Position numbers and translations under genes: made by a program. The notes under the pieces are model-generated. The model was not told the DNA's origin and searched no databases. It worked only from the letters and a program-made list of their open reading frames with translations. Shown here piece after piece: positions 44,761 to 58,309 of a DNA stretch of 64,000 bases (positions within the stretch are counted from its first letter, which is position 1; every line of letters starts with the position of its first letter). This DNA is from Hydractinia symbiolongicarpus (taxonomy: Eukaryota > Cnidaria > Hydrozoa > Anthoathecata > Hydractiniidae), in the NCBI RefSeq assembly GCF_029227915.1, contig NC_079880.1, forward strand, positions 32,915,501 to 32,979,500, written 5' to 3'.

Positions 44761-47700
44761 TAGTGAGGGCTGCTATGTTCTGATATAAAGCTTCGTGTGC
44801 ACATGTGTGTTAAAAGTGATTTTTTGATTTAAAGTTGTTCCTTAGGTCCCAAATTACCAAAAAAATATGGGTGGCAAAATTTTTTGTCCCATCGGACCAA
44901 ATTAGATGACGTCATCACTTTTACAGTCAGCAAAAAAAAATTTCACATTTATATGTCATATTATATATCGTTGGAAAGAGGAGATCGAGTGGATCAAAAA
45001 AAATGTAATAACCATGTCTTCAAAACGTAACGTTCGAAAGATATTACTATTCAAACTTTGTACAAATTACAGATCGGTAATTTACTGACCCAGCACAAAA
45101 ATGACTATAACCTGCTCAATAGCGAAGTTTTTTTGTTGAATTTTAGTATGGTATTGGGTCACCCTAATGTCTTTCTGTTTGATCAAAATATATTGTTCAA
45201 ATCACTTCAAGGGATAATTTACAGACCAGTAATTTACAGACCAAAGCACGTGTTTAGATGTTTACTTTCTTTCTGACAATTTCACAAAGTTAAAAAAATT
45301 GCTGAAAATAATGACAAAAAACAACTTCAGCAATGCTTGTACAATGTTTCATTCACTCATCATCACTAGAACTATATTCATCAGACTCGGATTCATCGCT
45401 TGCGCCACCACTGTTTTGACACATCGTACATATACACATGTCAGTGCACAAAAAACCATTTTTACGGCATTTACATCGGTTGGATATGCAACTTGTTTTG
45501 CAATTACAAGAACTTAACTCGATGAGTGCCAACGGTGCAGGAAGTTCATCAGTCATTATGGGGGATAAGTTACCGACTTCATCTGTATCCCAACCATAAT
45601 TGACTGCATTCGGAAGTTGTTGAATGAGGATATGCGAACTTCGTAAAACCATTAAAATGAAGTGACACCTGAATATTTTGTACTTCAATGCAGCTAATGT
45701 TGGTGGCAACATATCAGCATCACACTGGAATTTGGAGAATAAATGCCAACGCAATTGAGATAGTGATACCACGCCTGCAGGACATTTATTCCCCTTATAC
45801 ATTGAAACCACGAAACGTTCTAAGCTTTCCAGTGTTTCCAGATTAGGAAGTTCGACAGTACTTCCAAGTGTCGATAATGCCAGGTAAAAAATTCTTCAGC
45901 CAAGCAGACTTCGATTTCTTGTTGAAACGCCTAGTTTGGTCACACCCTGTGAACATATGAAAACCAAGAATAGCTTTCGCGTGTACTGCACCAAGGGCTT
46001 CAAAGCAATTACGAATATCAATATCACGTAGAGTAGAACCTCGCCCTGTTCTAAAAATGGTATTTATTGGTAACATCTCATAGTAGTAAATTAGCAGTAG
46101 AAACACGTCAGTATCCGGAGAGTAAACAATACAACTGGTGAAAGGAGATTGTTGTGCAACATCCATAGCATTATATATAAGTGCTGTGTCAGCTTCTTCG
46201 TGGTCGTGTATTCTGCAATCAACAAAATTTGATTCCATTTTAGTATCATAAGTCACTATATACCGAATATGCAATGATGAAAGAGCCTCCATCACTTTCT
46301 TTGCCAGGTAGATGGTTAAAGCTTGCTTTGTATCAATGTGGGAAAGAAATTGCTTGAGACTAATGGATGAAATATTGGTGTTGTCTGATACTTTGTATCG
46401 AACTTCATTACCAGATGTACGATGCTTTCTTGTCCGTGCTTTCAAGGAGTTTCTATATAGCGATCAAATACCAATCGTATTTCATCACATCCTCTTGAAA
46501 TTTGTAGTACACGTTCTGTGAAAGCTGATGCGAAATCCTAAAAAATTAACAGAGTATTTCACAAGTGCGTCAGAAAATTACGTAAGATAGTGATAAATTG
46601 AATACATACCTTGCATGTTTTAACTGCCGGTGTTTTTGGAGTTTGATTCACAACAGCCATTCCATCTATAATGATTACTTTGTTTGTTTCGACTTCTCCA
46701 GATAAACCATTGGTCGTTTGTCCTTTGCTGGCTAATTCCTCTATACCGTGAATCAATTTTGATTTGTCTAAACAAGCCAATGGAATTCCATCAGCACTGA
46801 ACAAGGCCTTTGGTACAACAGAAAACTCAAAGTTGCCAATACAGTGCTCCAAATCCAACTCGGGACGTTTCCGTGCAGTGATTAAAAATCTTGATAGTAG
46901 CGTTTTTTCCTCTTTGAGTTGTATAACTTTATCCCCTACTCTCTTTTTGATAGATTTTCCAAGATCTTTAAAAGTTACTATTTTCACTTTTTTTAACGGT
47001 ACCCATATCGATTTTGTTCCTTTTATCCTCTCCGTGACAAATTCTTCATAACATTTTGAGCCAATATCAGCATGTTGAAGTATTTGTGAATTGTGAAGAA
47101 CAGCTTTTGAAACAACATTAAATACACAATCGGATTGTCGGAAGTTGACATCGAAGTCATCCATGGTACAAAGCAATTTATTGACGTTAGAAGCTATCCT
47201 GCTACATGTTGAGCCACTCAATTGGTAGTGTTGCTTTCTTTGATCAACATTGACATTTTGTATATCACAAAACTCTTTCGATAATGATGCAAGTATAGGA
47301 GAAACAAGGCAAAATCTGTTCAATGTAGATGGTTGTTGTAACAGTCCTTTAATGCCTCCAGTGACCTTCATTACCTTATTCTCCTGCTCCATTGCGTGAT
47401 CGGACCCAATGGCAGTGAGTGGTAAAATTGGTTTTGGCAATTGCGAAATTCTCTTTTAAGTAGGACCAGGTCTTCATGTCTGTTTCTTCTAAATTCTTCA
47501 TGTCTGCCAGATACAAAAGTGTTAATCGGGCGTAATTAATTTGATTGTGGGCGAAAAAATATTTCACTAAACCACTCAAAGAGACAAGATGTAATTCCCA
47601 AAGTCCTTGTCGCATAGCACTAACGAAAAGCAGAAGTGATTCATACATTTTCATGAAATTTCGCAAAAACAGAAAAATACGACATCTTGGTCAAAGTATC

Positions 47701-48609
47701 AAACAAAAATCTTTCTCTCAAAACTCTCAGAACTCAGAACAGGAATGGGAAAAAATGTTTAAGTAAGGCGGTACCTTTTTTGATGTATCTTTCTGACACA
47801 CTATACCTTTCCCAAAATCCAGCACATTTATTGTTTTTACACAGTTAACATCCATTTTAATTCGGTCTATTCATTTTATTATTATGCATGTATGTCTATA
47901 CTATAAACTTCACATTACACTTCACTAACACATCGAAATTAAACAGTCTAGCTATGAAATTGAACAATAGAATGTTTTCTAGAAATAGAACATTCGAATT
48001 CTATGTCTATGTCTATGAAATCGAACAATTATAAAACAAAACTTGTTATTATACTGATACTAATACATACAAAATGTCTAAGTGAAATTCGCTACTTGCT
48101 TTTCAAAACTAAAGTAAACAACTAAACACATGCTTTGGTCTGTAAATTACTGGTCTGTAAATTATCCCTTGAAGTGATTTGAACAATATATTTTGATCAA
48201 ACAGAAAGACATTAGGGTGACCCAATACCATACTAAAATTCAACAAAAAAACTTCGCTATTGAGCAGGTTATAGTCATTTTCGTGCTGGGTCAGTAAATT
48301 ACCAGTCTGTAATTTGTACAAAGTTTGAATAGTAATATCTTTCGAACGTTACGTTTTGAAGACATGGTTCTTACATTTTTTTTGATCCACTCGATCTCCT
48401 CTTTCCAACGATATATAATATGACATATAAATGTGAAATTATTTTTTTGCTGACTGTAAAAGTGATGACGTCATCTAATTTGGTCCGATGGGACAAAAAA
48501 TTTTGCCACCCATATTTTTTTGGTAATTTGGGACCTAAGGAACAACTTTAAATCAAAAAATCACTTTTAACACACATGTGCACACGAAATTACATAGTGG
48601 CCCTCACTA
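44761..48609 (-). mobile_element. 3.85-kb DNA element with about 500-bp terminal inverted repeats carrying a PIN-nuclease/CXC gene
   Basis: The left arm (44761-45270) reappears inverted at 48110-48609 with few differences over about 500 bp, apart from a small indel near the ends. Outer ends read TAGTGAGGGC on the left and, inverted, TAGTGAGGGC on the right. AAA lies on both sides, a possible 3-bp duplication, though this is weak in AT-rich DNA. The arms include GATGACGTCATC. Between them lies a single broken gene on the minus strand (45353-47666). The long TIRs and the cargo show a DNA element. I cannot place it in a named superfamily. Confidence 0.82.
45353..47666 (-). pseudogene. FEN1/XPG-like PIN-domain protein with C-terminal tesmin/TSO1-type CXC domain, frameshifted
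   Basis: Minus-strand order: an N-terminal region (WELHLVSLSGLVKYFFAHN, NYARLTLLYLADM), a frame change near 47410, then IGSDHAMEQENKVMKVTGG. The segment KVIIIDGMAVVN then supplies a first Asp before an intron (46538-46609, GTATGT...TTTTTTAG). The next exon has EIRLVFDRYIE (second Asp), and after a one-base loss near 46450, HDHEEADTALIYNAM, CIVYSPDTDVFLLLI and LGFHMFTGCDQT. These blocks match, in order and spacing, the FEN1/XPG acidic sites (start Asp, VFDG, the EAEA helix, the DxD strand, the LLG-CDY region). After a third shift near 45880 come PPTLAALKYKIFRCHFILMV and CNCKTSCISNRCKCRKNG-F with further cysteines, a CXC domain that binds DNA in tesmin-like proteins. An acidic tail follows. The nuclease reading is my inference; the protein family itself seems widespread in invertebrates and fish. 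Confidence 0.7.
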
Positions 48610-50937
<2,328 letters not shown>

Positions 50938-52751
50938 TAGTTACTTTCAATAGGAATAAATTTATTATACGAAATTTAAAATAGCCTACATATTTGTATT
51001 CCCTATTGTATTATGAGACTGTTGCTTCTGCACATCAGTAAGTGATTTAACAAAAATAGAAGAATCGAACTTGCATCAGCACAACCTCGTCCCCAGGGTC
51101 TTCTGGCCCCTGAGCCGTTATTACCAACTTCATCAACAAGACAAAATGCCCTGGGAACGAGGTTGGCATTGCAACTAATGAGCTATCTTTATCCTGACTG
51201 TAATAATTAAACAAAAAAAAAGCCCAAATCAATGAGAAACTAATTTCATTAGCCCTAAATATTAGACCATTTCCAATATCATTGTGTCATGATTAATTAA
51301 TCAATTGGTACACTAGAAGGCAATTCATCTATAAATAGTGGACGGAATTTTCCTAATCTTATAAACAATTTATCTCCTTTCTCTAATGTATATATAATCT
51401 AAATCAAATGATTTACAAACTGAAACCTTTTCAATCAAGAAAAATATATTAAATAGAGTGCATTGCAAGCACATTGCATACCACTACTTCCACTAAATCT
51501 AGGATCGCTTTGGTGAAAAGAGCCTAGGACAACTTTTTGGTGAAACTAAGGGCCTGGTCCAGAATTTACTTCAACATCGCTAGCTAAAATTAGCAAAAGT
51601 AACAGCAACACAGCAATAACTATTAGATTAATTATCTTGGATATAAAGTAATACAGCTATGGCTATCCAGGGATCTTATAAATATTAAAAAACGCTGTTG
51701 CCCAGTGTCGTAGCTAGAGCTAGCTTAGTTTAGCAACTTCCTAAACTAAAAAGGACCAAGAAAATTACACAATATTTTAGCAGTGTTGTACTAATAGTTT
51801 TAATTGATAGTTTACAATAATTCACAAGTTTTGTACCAATACACGTTTTTTTTTATAAGAATAACTTCTATAAGAATATCAGGGTGAAAATTGCCTAAAT
51901 TGTAAGAATATCTTAAGAATATTTCCAGGGTTAGCCCACATTCTTTACTCGAAAGAAGTTTGATAATAAACCACCTGTTATATTTGGCTTGATTAATATC
52001 TCTGGGGAGAAAAACATAAACATGCTGTAAATACGTAACAGTATACTAAAAAATATGTGTGAACATCTCATTCAAAAGAAACATATTCAGCTGTCGCGAA
52101 ATAGTTGTTTTTGTGCATACATGTGACAGAAACTTTACTCTGAAAAATAAGAATACATTAAGTATACTTCACCCTCATATTTTGCCAAATCATAAGAATA
52201 CTTCACCCTCAACGAAAAAACGTGTAGTTTAATTAATAGCTCCATGCAAACGTTTTTTTTTTTGCATTTCTTTTTTTGGCAAAGGGCTGTATTCAATATA
52301 TTGCCATATTTGCTGATGTCAGACAGATCTTTTCTATTGTTTTTCTATCTAAGCCTTATCGACTAGTATATTTATATAACAAGTGAAAACATACAGAAAA
52401 TAAATATTCCTATAGATCCAAAGTATTTAAAAGAAGAAAAGGTCGAAAGGAGGCCAACAAACATCACTTCCAACACAAAATGTGGTTCTTCAAGGTAGCC
52501 CGATTATGGCATGTTTGCTCCGTCGGCATGTTCAGGCAGCAAAGAACTTGGATTGGTTTTTAGCAAAGATCAGGCCTCGTTATTGGCCAACTACGCGCCA
52601 GCGGTAAAATAGACATAGCCGGTAAAAATAAGGTTTTGCGTGGATTTTTCGAAACAAAGCTCGGCGCAACTCTTTAGAACACAAAAAATATTGTTTATTA
52701 AATAGATTCCAAAAGAGATAGTGCAGTATATTCTATGAAAGAGAGTATATT
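50938..52751. other. Mostly non-coding; contains a short MITE at 51082-51165
   Basis: At 51082-51165 CAACCTCGTCCCCAGGGTCT and its near-inverse ATGCCCTGGGAACGAGGTTG bracket about 45 bp, a tiny fold-back element. The rest is AT-rich, with AAGAATA-type repetitions near 51860-52210, and no gene. Confidence 0.6.
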
Positions 52752-52757
52752 TTTATT
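52752..52757 (-). promoter_or_regulatory. Polyadenylation signal AATAAA of the NAE1-like gene
   Basis: TTTATT on the plus strand lies about 90 bp beyond the stop codon of the minus-strand gene, a normal distance for a 3' UTR. Confidence 0.55.
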
Positions 52758-52843
52758 AAAAAAGGTTGGATACATCTATTTTTTCAATCTTTAGATCACA
52801 ACATTTCTGATAACGAATTATGAAATAAACTATTGCGGAATGT

Positions 52844-54523
52844 TTACAACTTCATCGATGCTGTCTGTTGCGATATCCCGTCGTAAACAAAAATATCGTC
52901 GATAGGCACAAATTGTTTTGTGATAATTTTGATCACTTCTTGCGAGCAGACTCCGCCTAATATGGAGGCGGTTGTGTGAAATTCACTTACGTTGCACCTA
53001 AGTATTTCTTCCAAATACATCTGTGGAACTGCTACATCACATCGAATATCTTGTATCACATCGCTCAATAGTTTCTTTAACTTTTCGAAACCTTTCATAC
53101 TTGATAGGTTGTACCGGTCGCCAACTTTGTCGTCAAATAATCGCATAATAGCGCGGAAGAGAAGATAAATATCAACTGCAAAAGGAGGCATTGATTGGAG
53201 ACTGCCGTTTATTTTATGTGCGCACGGGTCTTGTTTTAGCTCATCATGTACGGAAAGTCCTCTTTGAACTTTCAAGAAAAAAGCATTCTTGCATAATAAC
53301 TTGATGTCGTCAAAGGAAACAAACGACGCCGGCAATTGCAAGTCACTCAATGCTTCACGCACGAAACTTTCCACCAACGCTATGTCTTCGTCAGCTTTTG
53401 TTTTGTATAAATTCTGTAACTCGATATATCGCTTTGAATCGGAGAACATGTCCGGAAGAGTACCTCGCAAAGGCAGCATTCCTTTTTGATTTACAAATTC
53501 TTTAAGAGAACGAATTAAAATCCAAAATTTTGAATTCACCTCAGACTGTAACGGATGGTTAGCCATGGTATCCTTTAAAATCTTACGGATATCATCTGGT
53601 ATTCCTGTGGCAGTATAAGCTATGTTGACATTTCTAATTGCCTCGTCGAAGTTTTCTTCGGTAAACTCTATCCCATCGTCATTTTTCAATACACCTTCCT
53701 GCAACATCTGTTTTATTACCCGTTTTTCCTGATAAGATTTGGGCCATTGTGAATTATTGGCTTTTCTCCATTTCTCCAAATATTTATACAGCAAAACTAA
53801 ATACGGTGTATGAGAATGCTCTAGTTTACTCATTTCTTCCAACTTGATGGCATCCATGTATCTAACAAGTTCTGGAAATGGACAGTCGAGCCTAAAATCC
53901 TCAAAAGCATTGTCCGGGTGAGCTTCAATGACTATGTGCTCCTTTACGACGATCCTCAATATACCGAAATAACCAAAATTATCGCAAACTACCAGTGGCA
54001 CATGAGCATGCCACAAAAAATTTCCCAGTTTTAAAAGCCCGTGTTCCGACACACGAGAACATATTACCACAGTAAACTTCTTGAAAAACTCTGGATCGTT
54101 ATTCAGCAGCTCAATTGGATCTTTCTGATAAAAATGACCAACGCTATCTTCATTCAATTCCTGCACCAATTCACATGCAATCTGAGCCTTCGATTTTCCG
54201 AGAGAAAAGCTGTCAAAAAAGAAATTATTACCAACATCTTCTACAGTTATGACGGTATTGTCAACAATAGAATAGCGACCAACACCAGGTAAAATTAAAC
54301 ATTTGAGGGCTTCCGTGCCCGCGGCAGTAACGTTGATTAAACATATGTTGGCATTTTCTAAATCTTTCTGTCCGTTCAGTCCCCACAATCGAATTTGTCT
54401 GTCGTATTTTTCCTCTTTTTTACCAGACTCAGTGCGGCTGGTTTTTTGTGGATTCATAATTTTATCGGTGTTGCTTGGTTCTTCTGTTATCTTGTCCGGA
54501 GAAGCAGGTTCTTTCCTTTTCAT
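52844..54523 (-). CDS. NAE1: NEDD8-activating enzyme E1 regulatory subunit (NAE1/APP-BP1-like), 559 aa from the first ATG
   Basis: This subunit pairs with UBA3 to adenylate NEDD8 and load it for cullin modification. YDRQIRLWGLNGQKDLENA is the signature start of the E1 adenylation fold. Family blocks follow along the whole length: ILPGVGRYSIVDN, DVGNNFFFDSFSLGKSKAQ, EAHPDNAFEDFRLD, HSHTPYLVLLYKYLEKW, FWILIRSLKEFV, and the terminal LGGVCSQEVIKIITKQFVPI. As expected for this subunit there is no catalytic cysteine. It is one unbroken exon. About 40 extra residues precede the conserved start, and the frame stays open further upstream to a splice-like TTCTACAG ending at 54607, encoding a hydrophobic helix (TALLYLITSALFLLVFG). 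So the true N-terminus may lie on an unseen upstream exon. The lack of introns raises the possibility of a retrocopy, but the frame is intact. Confidence 0.93.
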   Translation of the reverse strand: MKRKEPASPDKITEEPSNTDKIMNPQKTSRTESGKKEEKYDRQIRLWGLNGQKDLENANICLINVTAAGTEALKCLILPGVGRYSIVDNTVITVEDVGNNFFFDSFSLGKSKAQIACELVQELNEDSVGHFYQKDPIELLNNDPEFFKKFTVVICSRVSEHGLLKLGNFLWHAHVPLVVCDNFGYFGILRIVVKEHIVIEAHPDNAFEDFRLDCPFPELVRYMDAIKLEEMSKLEHSHTPYLVLLYKYLEKWRKANNSQWPKSYQEKRVIKQMLQEGVLKNDDGIEFTEENFDEAIRNVNIAYTATGIPDDIRKILKDTMANHPLQSEVNSKFWILIRSLKEFVNQKGMLPLRGTLPDMFSDSKRYIELQNLYKTKADEDIALVESFVREALSDLQLPASFVSFDDIKLLCKNAFFLKVQRGLSVHDELKQDPCAHKINGSLQSMPPFAVDIYLLFRAIMRLFDDKVGDRYNLSSMKGFEKLKKLLSDVIQDIRCDVAVPQMYLEEILRCNVSEFHTTASILGGVCSQEVIKIITKQFVPIDDIFVYDGISQQTASMKL

Positions 54524-54607
54524 TTTACAGAAACATTCTAAATAGCCGAACACAAGTAAGAAAAGAGCACTGGTAATCAAGTAAAGTAGGGCAGTCTTAT
54601 CCAATCC

Positions 54608-55064
54608 TGTAGAAGAAAAATTAGTTTAAAAATACTAAGGGGCCTGATACAAGTACAATTCAACCCTAAGAAATAACACCCGCAGGTGAAATTTACCTCG
54701 CCTATGGTAAGACATTTGTAAAAGGTTACAATCCCAGAGAGATTTCATTCGCTTCCCCCCAAAGGGGAATTTTACCTCAGGGTAAACTGCGTATGAACTT
54801 GAAAATTTCACCCTGGGGTGGAATTAACGTCGGACCCATTGTTTCAATGTTAAATTTGTGCAAAACTGTAACTGATTATTGTGAAAACAAATAATTTACA
54901 CTTTAGAAATAAGAAAAACACTTTAGAAATAAGAAAACGGCATGGGTTTCTTTTTTATTAATGTCGTTTGTCGTTATTTTGTTAAATTTCTGTTGTAGTT
55001 GTTTGTCATTGTCAAGTAGCTGGAACTGCAGATCTTCTCTCAGAGCTGAAACGAGCAACTTCAA
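54608..55064. other. Upstream flank of the NAE1-like gene; no further exon recognised
   Basis: Follows a candidate splice acceptor at 54607-54608 (minus strand). I see no convincing upstream coding exon or promoter element. Confidence 0.4.
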
Positions 55065-55483
55065 CAGGGTTCCCACTCTTTTTTCAAAACAAAATTTGAG
55101 AAGATTTGAGGATTTTTGAGGAGATTTTTAAGGACCTTTTATTAACAAAATTGAGGAGATTCGAGGAGAAAAACTTGCACTTGTAAAAATGAAGGAACAC
55201 ACAGACTGGCATCTCAATATTTTCTTACAAAAAATAACTAAAAACTTTGCTTTAAATACAAACACAACAAAAAAAGTAATGTTTGCAGGGCACAGCAACC
55301 ACAAATTGTAGTAATTCAAAATAAATAATATAAAAACTAGCATATATAAAAGATAACCAAATGTCAAAATTTATTCGAGGAGATTTGAGAAGAAAACCTA
55401 AATTTCTAAAAAAATCGAGGATATTTGAGGACCTTTTGAATTTGGGGAGATTTTAGGAGTTATGAGGAGACGTGGAAACCCTG
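55065..55483. mobile_element. hAT-like MITE, about 419 bp
   Basis: The left end CAGGGTTCCCAC (55065) and the right end, inverted, CAGGGTTTCCAC (ending 55483) differ by one base, the usual hAT terminus. Many GAGGAGATTTGAGG-type subterminal repeats lie inside each end. The 8-bp target duplication is no longer recognisable. No transposase. Confidence 0.68.
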
Positions 55484-57479
55484 AAAAAGATAAGTGTATT
55501 TAATTCTGGCAATAGCTGAATTTCGCTTGAAGCAAAATACGGTAAACAGACAGAGGCTAAAAAAGAACCTAGTAAAGCACTGGAAAAAATATAGAAATGT
55601 TGATGTTGGTAGTTCAATTGAACACGGGTTTGCTGCTTTGACCAATGCAATAGGAGGAATACAGTAGCGAAGCTATCTGTATCATTTAAAATATTAATTA
55701 CTCTCCAACCCTCTTTCAAAATCAGACCGAATGGTTACAGGGGCGAATTTAGCTATAGTTAAAAATTTGAGTCTGTTTTTTTTTAATTCTACGCCCGCAG
55801 TCTGAACAAAGCAGGATAACCTATGTGCGCATGCCCTCGGCGTGTAAATTTGGTGTTCAGAGTCCCCACTCCCCGCGCCCGGGTTCGATGGTCTTGTTTC
55901 TATCAGAAAATACAAATTGCCGCTCTTTCGTCCTGCAAAATATTTGATTGTCCGTGTCGGTGCCGGCTTCACTATTTACGCTAGTTCCGCTATCGGCTGT
56001 CCATCTAGCTGGGCAAGAATTTCTCTGGTGTATTTTTCCAGTGTAGGCAACTGGTATAAAATGCAAACTGTACGGCAGAACGACCCAGGAATAACATGCA
56101 GGTACTATTGTTGCCTCTATTAAAGAGTAGCGTAATCTTAATTAAACTTGTTAATCGTCGTAGTAAACTTTTAAACTTGATGGTATACGTTTGTTTACAT
56201 TATTTTGCAATATTTTTATATCGTATTTTTACATCGTAAGTCGGAATTTTGTTGTTAGATATTTCAAAGCGAGAAACAACGAAAGAAATATAAAGATATA
56301 CATTGGATCGAGAAGAGCAATATTCAGGTTGCTACATTTTTGTTTAGTTAATTTCTAGCGTTTAGCTAATTCTAGTTGCAAAGTTTTGACATTTTAAATA
56401 GGAGCCAAGATTAACTTTTTCGTTGTTTTATTTACATTTTACATACCCAACGGGGTAAAAGGGCGTTAAATTCTCATGAAATCGAGCTGATTGGTTTAAA
56501 AACAATGCAGTAGCGGAATTAACTGTGACTAATTTGATAAACAATGCCGCTTTTTTTTCCAAATAAAATATCGCATTTTCGTACAGAAGATGCCGCAAAC
56601 GCTTCCAGGTGACATTCAGAAGTGCGATTTTATTTTTTAGGTACAAAGACCTCAGTACAGTGGTATCAAATATGCATCTACTATACCCCGACGCTGAAGA
56701 AACTCAATTTTCTTCCTACGATTCTTTTTTGGAAGACACCCTTAGTATCAATACAGACATATTATTAAATATATATGAAAACTTCTCAATATATTTTTCT
56801 TAAAAATATGCCTCCAGAGAACAATTTCTCGCGACAAGAAATTTTCGCGGAATATATTTTTACAAATGGTAAAAAATAATTTTGTGGAAGATATTTTCAC
56901 GAATTTCTAATAGAACGAAAATTTCACAGAAGATATTTTCGCAATTTAAAGCAAAAAAAATAAGTTTGTTGTGGTTAATTGAGACTGTCCAACCCACTCC
57001 TAAATACTACTTTATAACATTTTGTTTGTTGTTATTAACTGTGGAACAGTTTCTAAAATGAGCGGCGCAAAAGATTTTGTCACCCTGGTCGCGACAACTT
57101 TCCTGATCTTTTCAGTATTACGACTATAGCAACATACGCAGTCGGGTCGGTTGTAAAAGACCTTTTTTGAGCACCGTTGCGCGATAGCGGATTCTGCCAT
57201 CCTCTGAACTGTGATTGGCTTACAAATAGAAACTTCGTCGCGTTGATTCGTTCGCACGTTTTTTGCACGCCGTTTCCATTTCAAGCCATGTTGATTTTTC
57301 TGAGTTCCAGCGCTGTGCAGTGTGAGGAAAGTAAGTTTATTTTTTAATTATTTAATGCTTTATTGGTTTTACTGCCTGTTATTTTAGTTCCTGAGAATAT
57401 ATTAAGCTAGCATATTTAGCTTGGCACTCATTCCCATACGTTTTTCAGTCTCACCAATGTGGCTTCAGCCACAAACAAC
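55484..57479. other. Mostly non-coding; possible small exons
   Basis: A GC-richer patch at 55860-56110 could be an exon or promoter of an unknown gene. At 56640 a TTTTTTAG acceptor precedes a frame with HLLYPDAEETQFSSYDSFLE, possibly an exon. At 57286 an ATG (MLIFLSSSAVQCEE) is followed by a GTAAGT donor, resembling a first coding exon, but I could not join it in frame to the gene at 57480. All are low confidence. Confidence 0.3.
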
Positions 57480-58242
57480 ATGCCTTTTCTTCTTTTCTTT
57501 TTTTGTCGTAATTTGCTGAAAATTCTGCTGTTTGCTTCTGGGAACATAGAATTAAATCCAGGTCCTCATATAAATGTATTCAAGCTTCATTTCACCAGGG
57601 TCACGAAAAGTTTGGAAATACTAGAGGAAGACAATGCTCTTGCATATCTCGCCTCAGTATATGCTTTTCAACTTTCAAAGCGATAAGTCGATGGACGTGC
57701 AATGACTTAGAATATTTATTGGAGCAATATAGGCAGTATAAAAAACAAAACAGTCTTGAGTTCCTCTCTGCTGCAGAACTCCCAAAATCTATTACAATAC
57801 AACATTTAACTATAAACTTCGATTTCACAGCAGATTTCTTTGAATTTCTCCACGGTGGCTCTAATTCACAATCTGAATTTATTATACACTTTTGCAGTCA
57901 TTCCAAACAAGCGCCATTACTATTTGATAAGATTCTCATAGTCGGGATCAGACGGGCATGCCTTCTGGAACAGGCTCTGCAATTATAGTAAAATTTGCTG
58001 ATGTTGTGCAGCTTACTTGCTACATTTTTGAAGCCTATTTTACCAGTTCATCAAGTCCGATTCAGTACGAACTCCAGTTTATTACAGTGGAGGATGATGT
58101 ATGTTCGGCTAGTGACAGAAGTAAAATTGTGGCAAAGCACAGGTCTGAAGGTCAAATTTCAAGGAAACTTGTTTTTAATGCTAAAATAAAAAATGCTCAA
58201 CGCCTGCAACATAGAAAAGAGAATACAAAGAAAAAAGCTTAA
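57480..58242 (+). pseudogene. 2A-like leader and following domain at the front of a Helentron-type element
   Basis: Starting at the ATG at 57480: a hydrophobic stretch (PFLLFFFCRNLLKILLFA) leads into SGNIELNPGP, a 2A-like sequence (consensus D-V/I-E-x-N-P-G-P, here N for D). 2A peptides make the ribosome skip a bond. In animals some transposon leaders combine 2A with a signal-like helix. Frame changes near 57686 and 57945 separate a second part (LEFLSAAELPKSITIQHL, FCSHSKQAPLLFDKILIVG) and a third (VQLTCYIFEAYFTSS, basic tail). I do not recognise the latter domains. The unit is followed in the same direction by helitron-type domains at 58.3-60.2 kb, which suggests, without proof, one original element. 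Confidence 0.55.
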
Positions 58243-58309
58243 TCTGTATCTTGCACAAAAAGTGTCCGTCCTGTATCTTCTAGTAGGAAAAAGGCAGTAT
58301 CACCACTTG

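Noticed and set aside
45058-45276. Mirror-image 70-codon frames in both TIR arms (MYKLQ-GNLLTQH)
   Set aside because: They are conserved only because the arms are near-identical DNA; AT-rich composition and no domain. Differences between arms include amino-acid changes without a clear synonymous bias.
57286-57340. Signal-peptide-like exon joined to the 2A leader at 57480
   Set aside because: The donor at 57330 and the acceptor at 57448 do not give a continuous frame into the NPGP reading frame.
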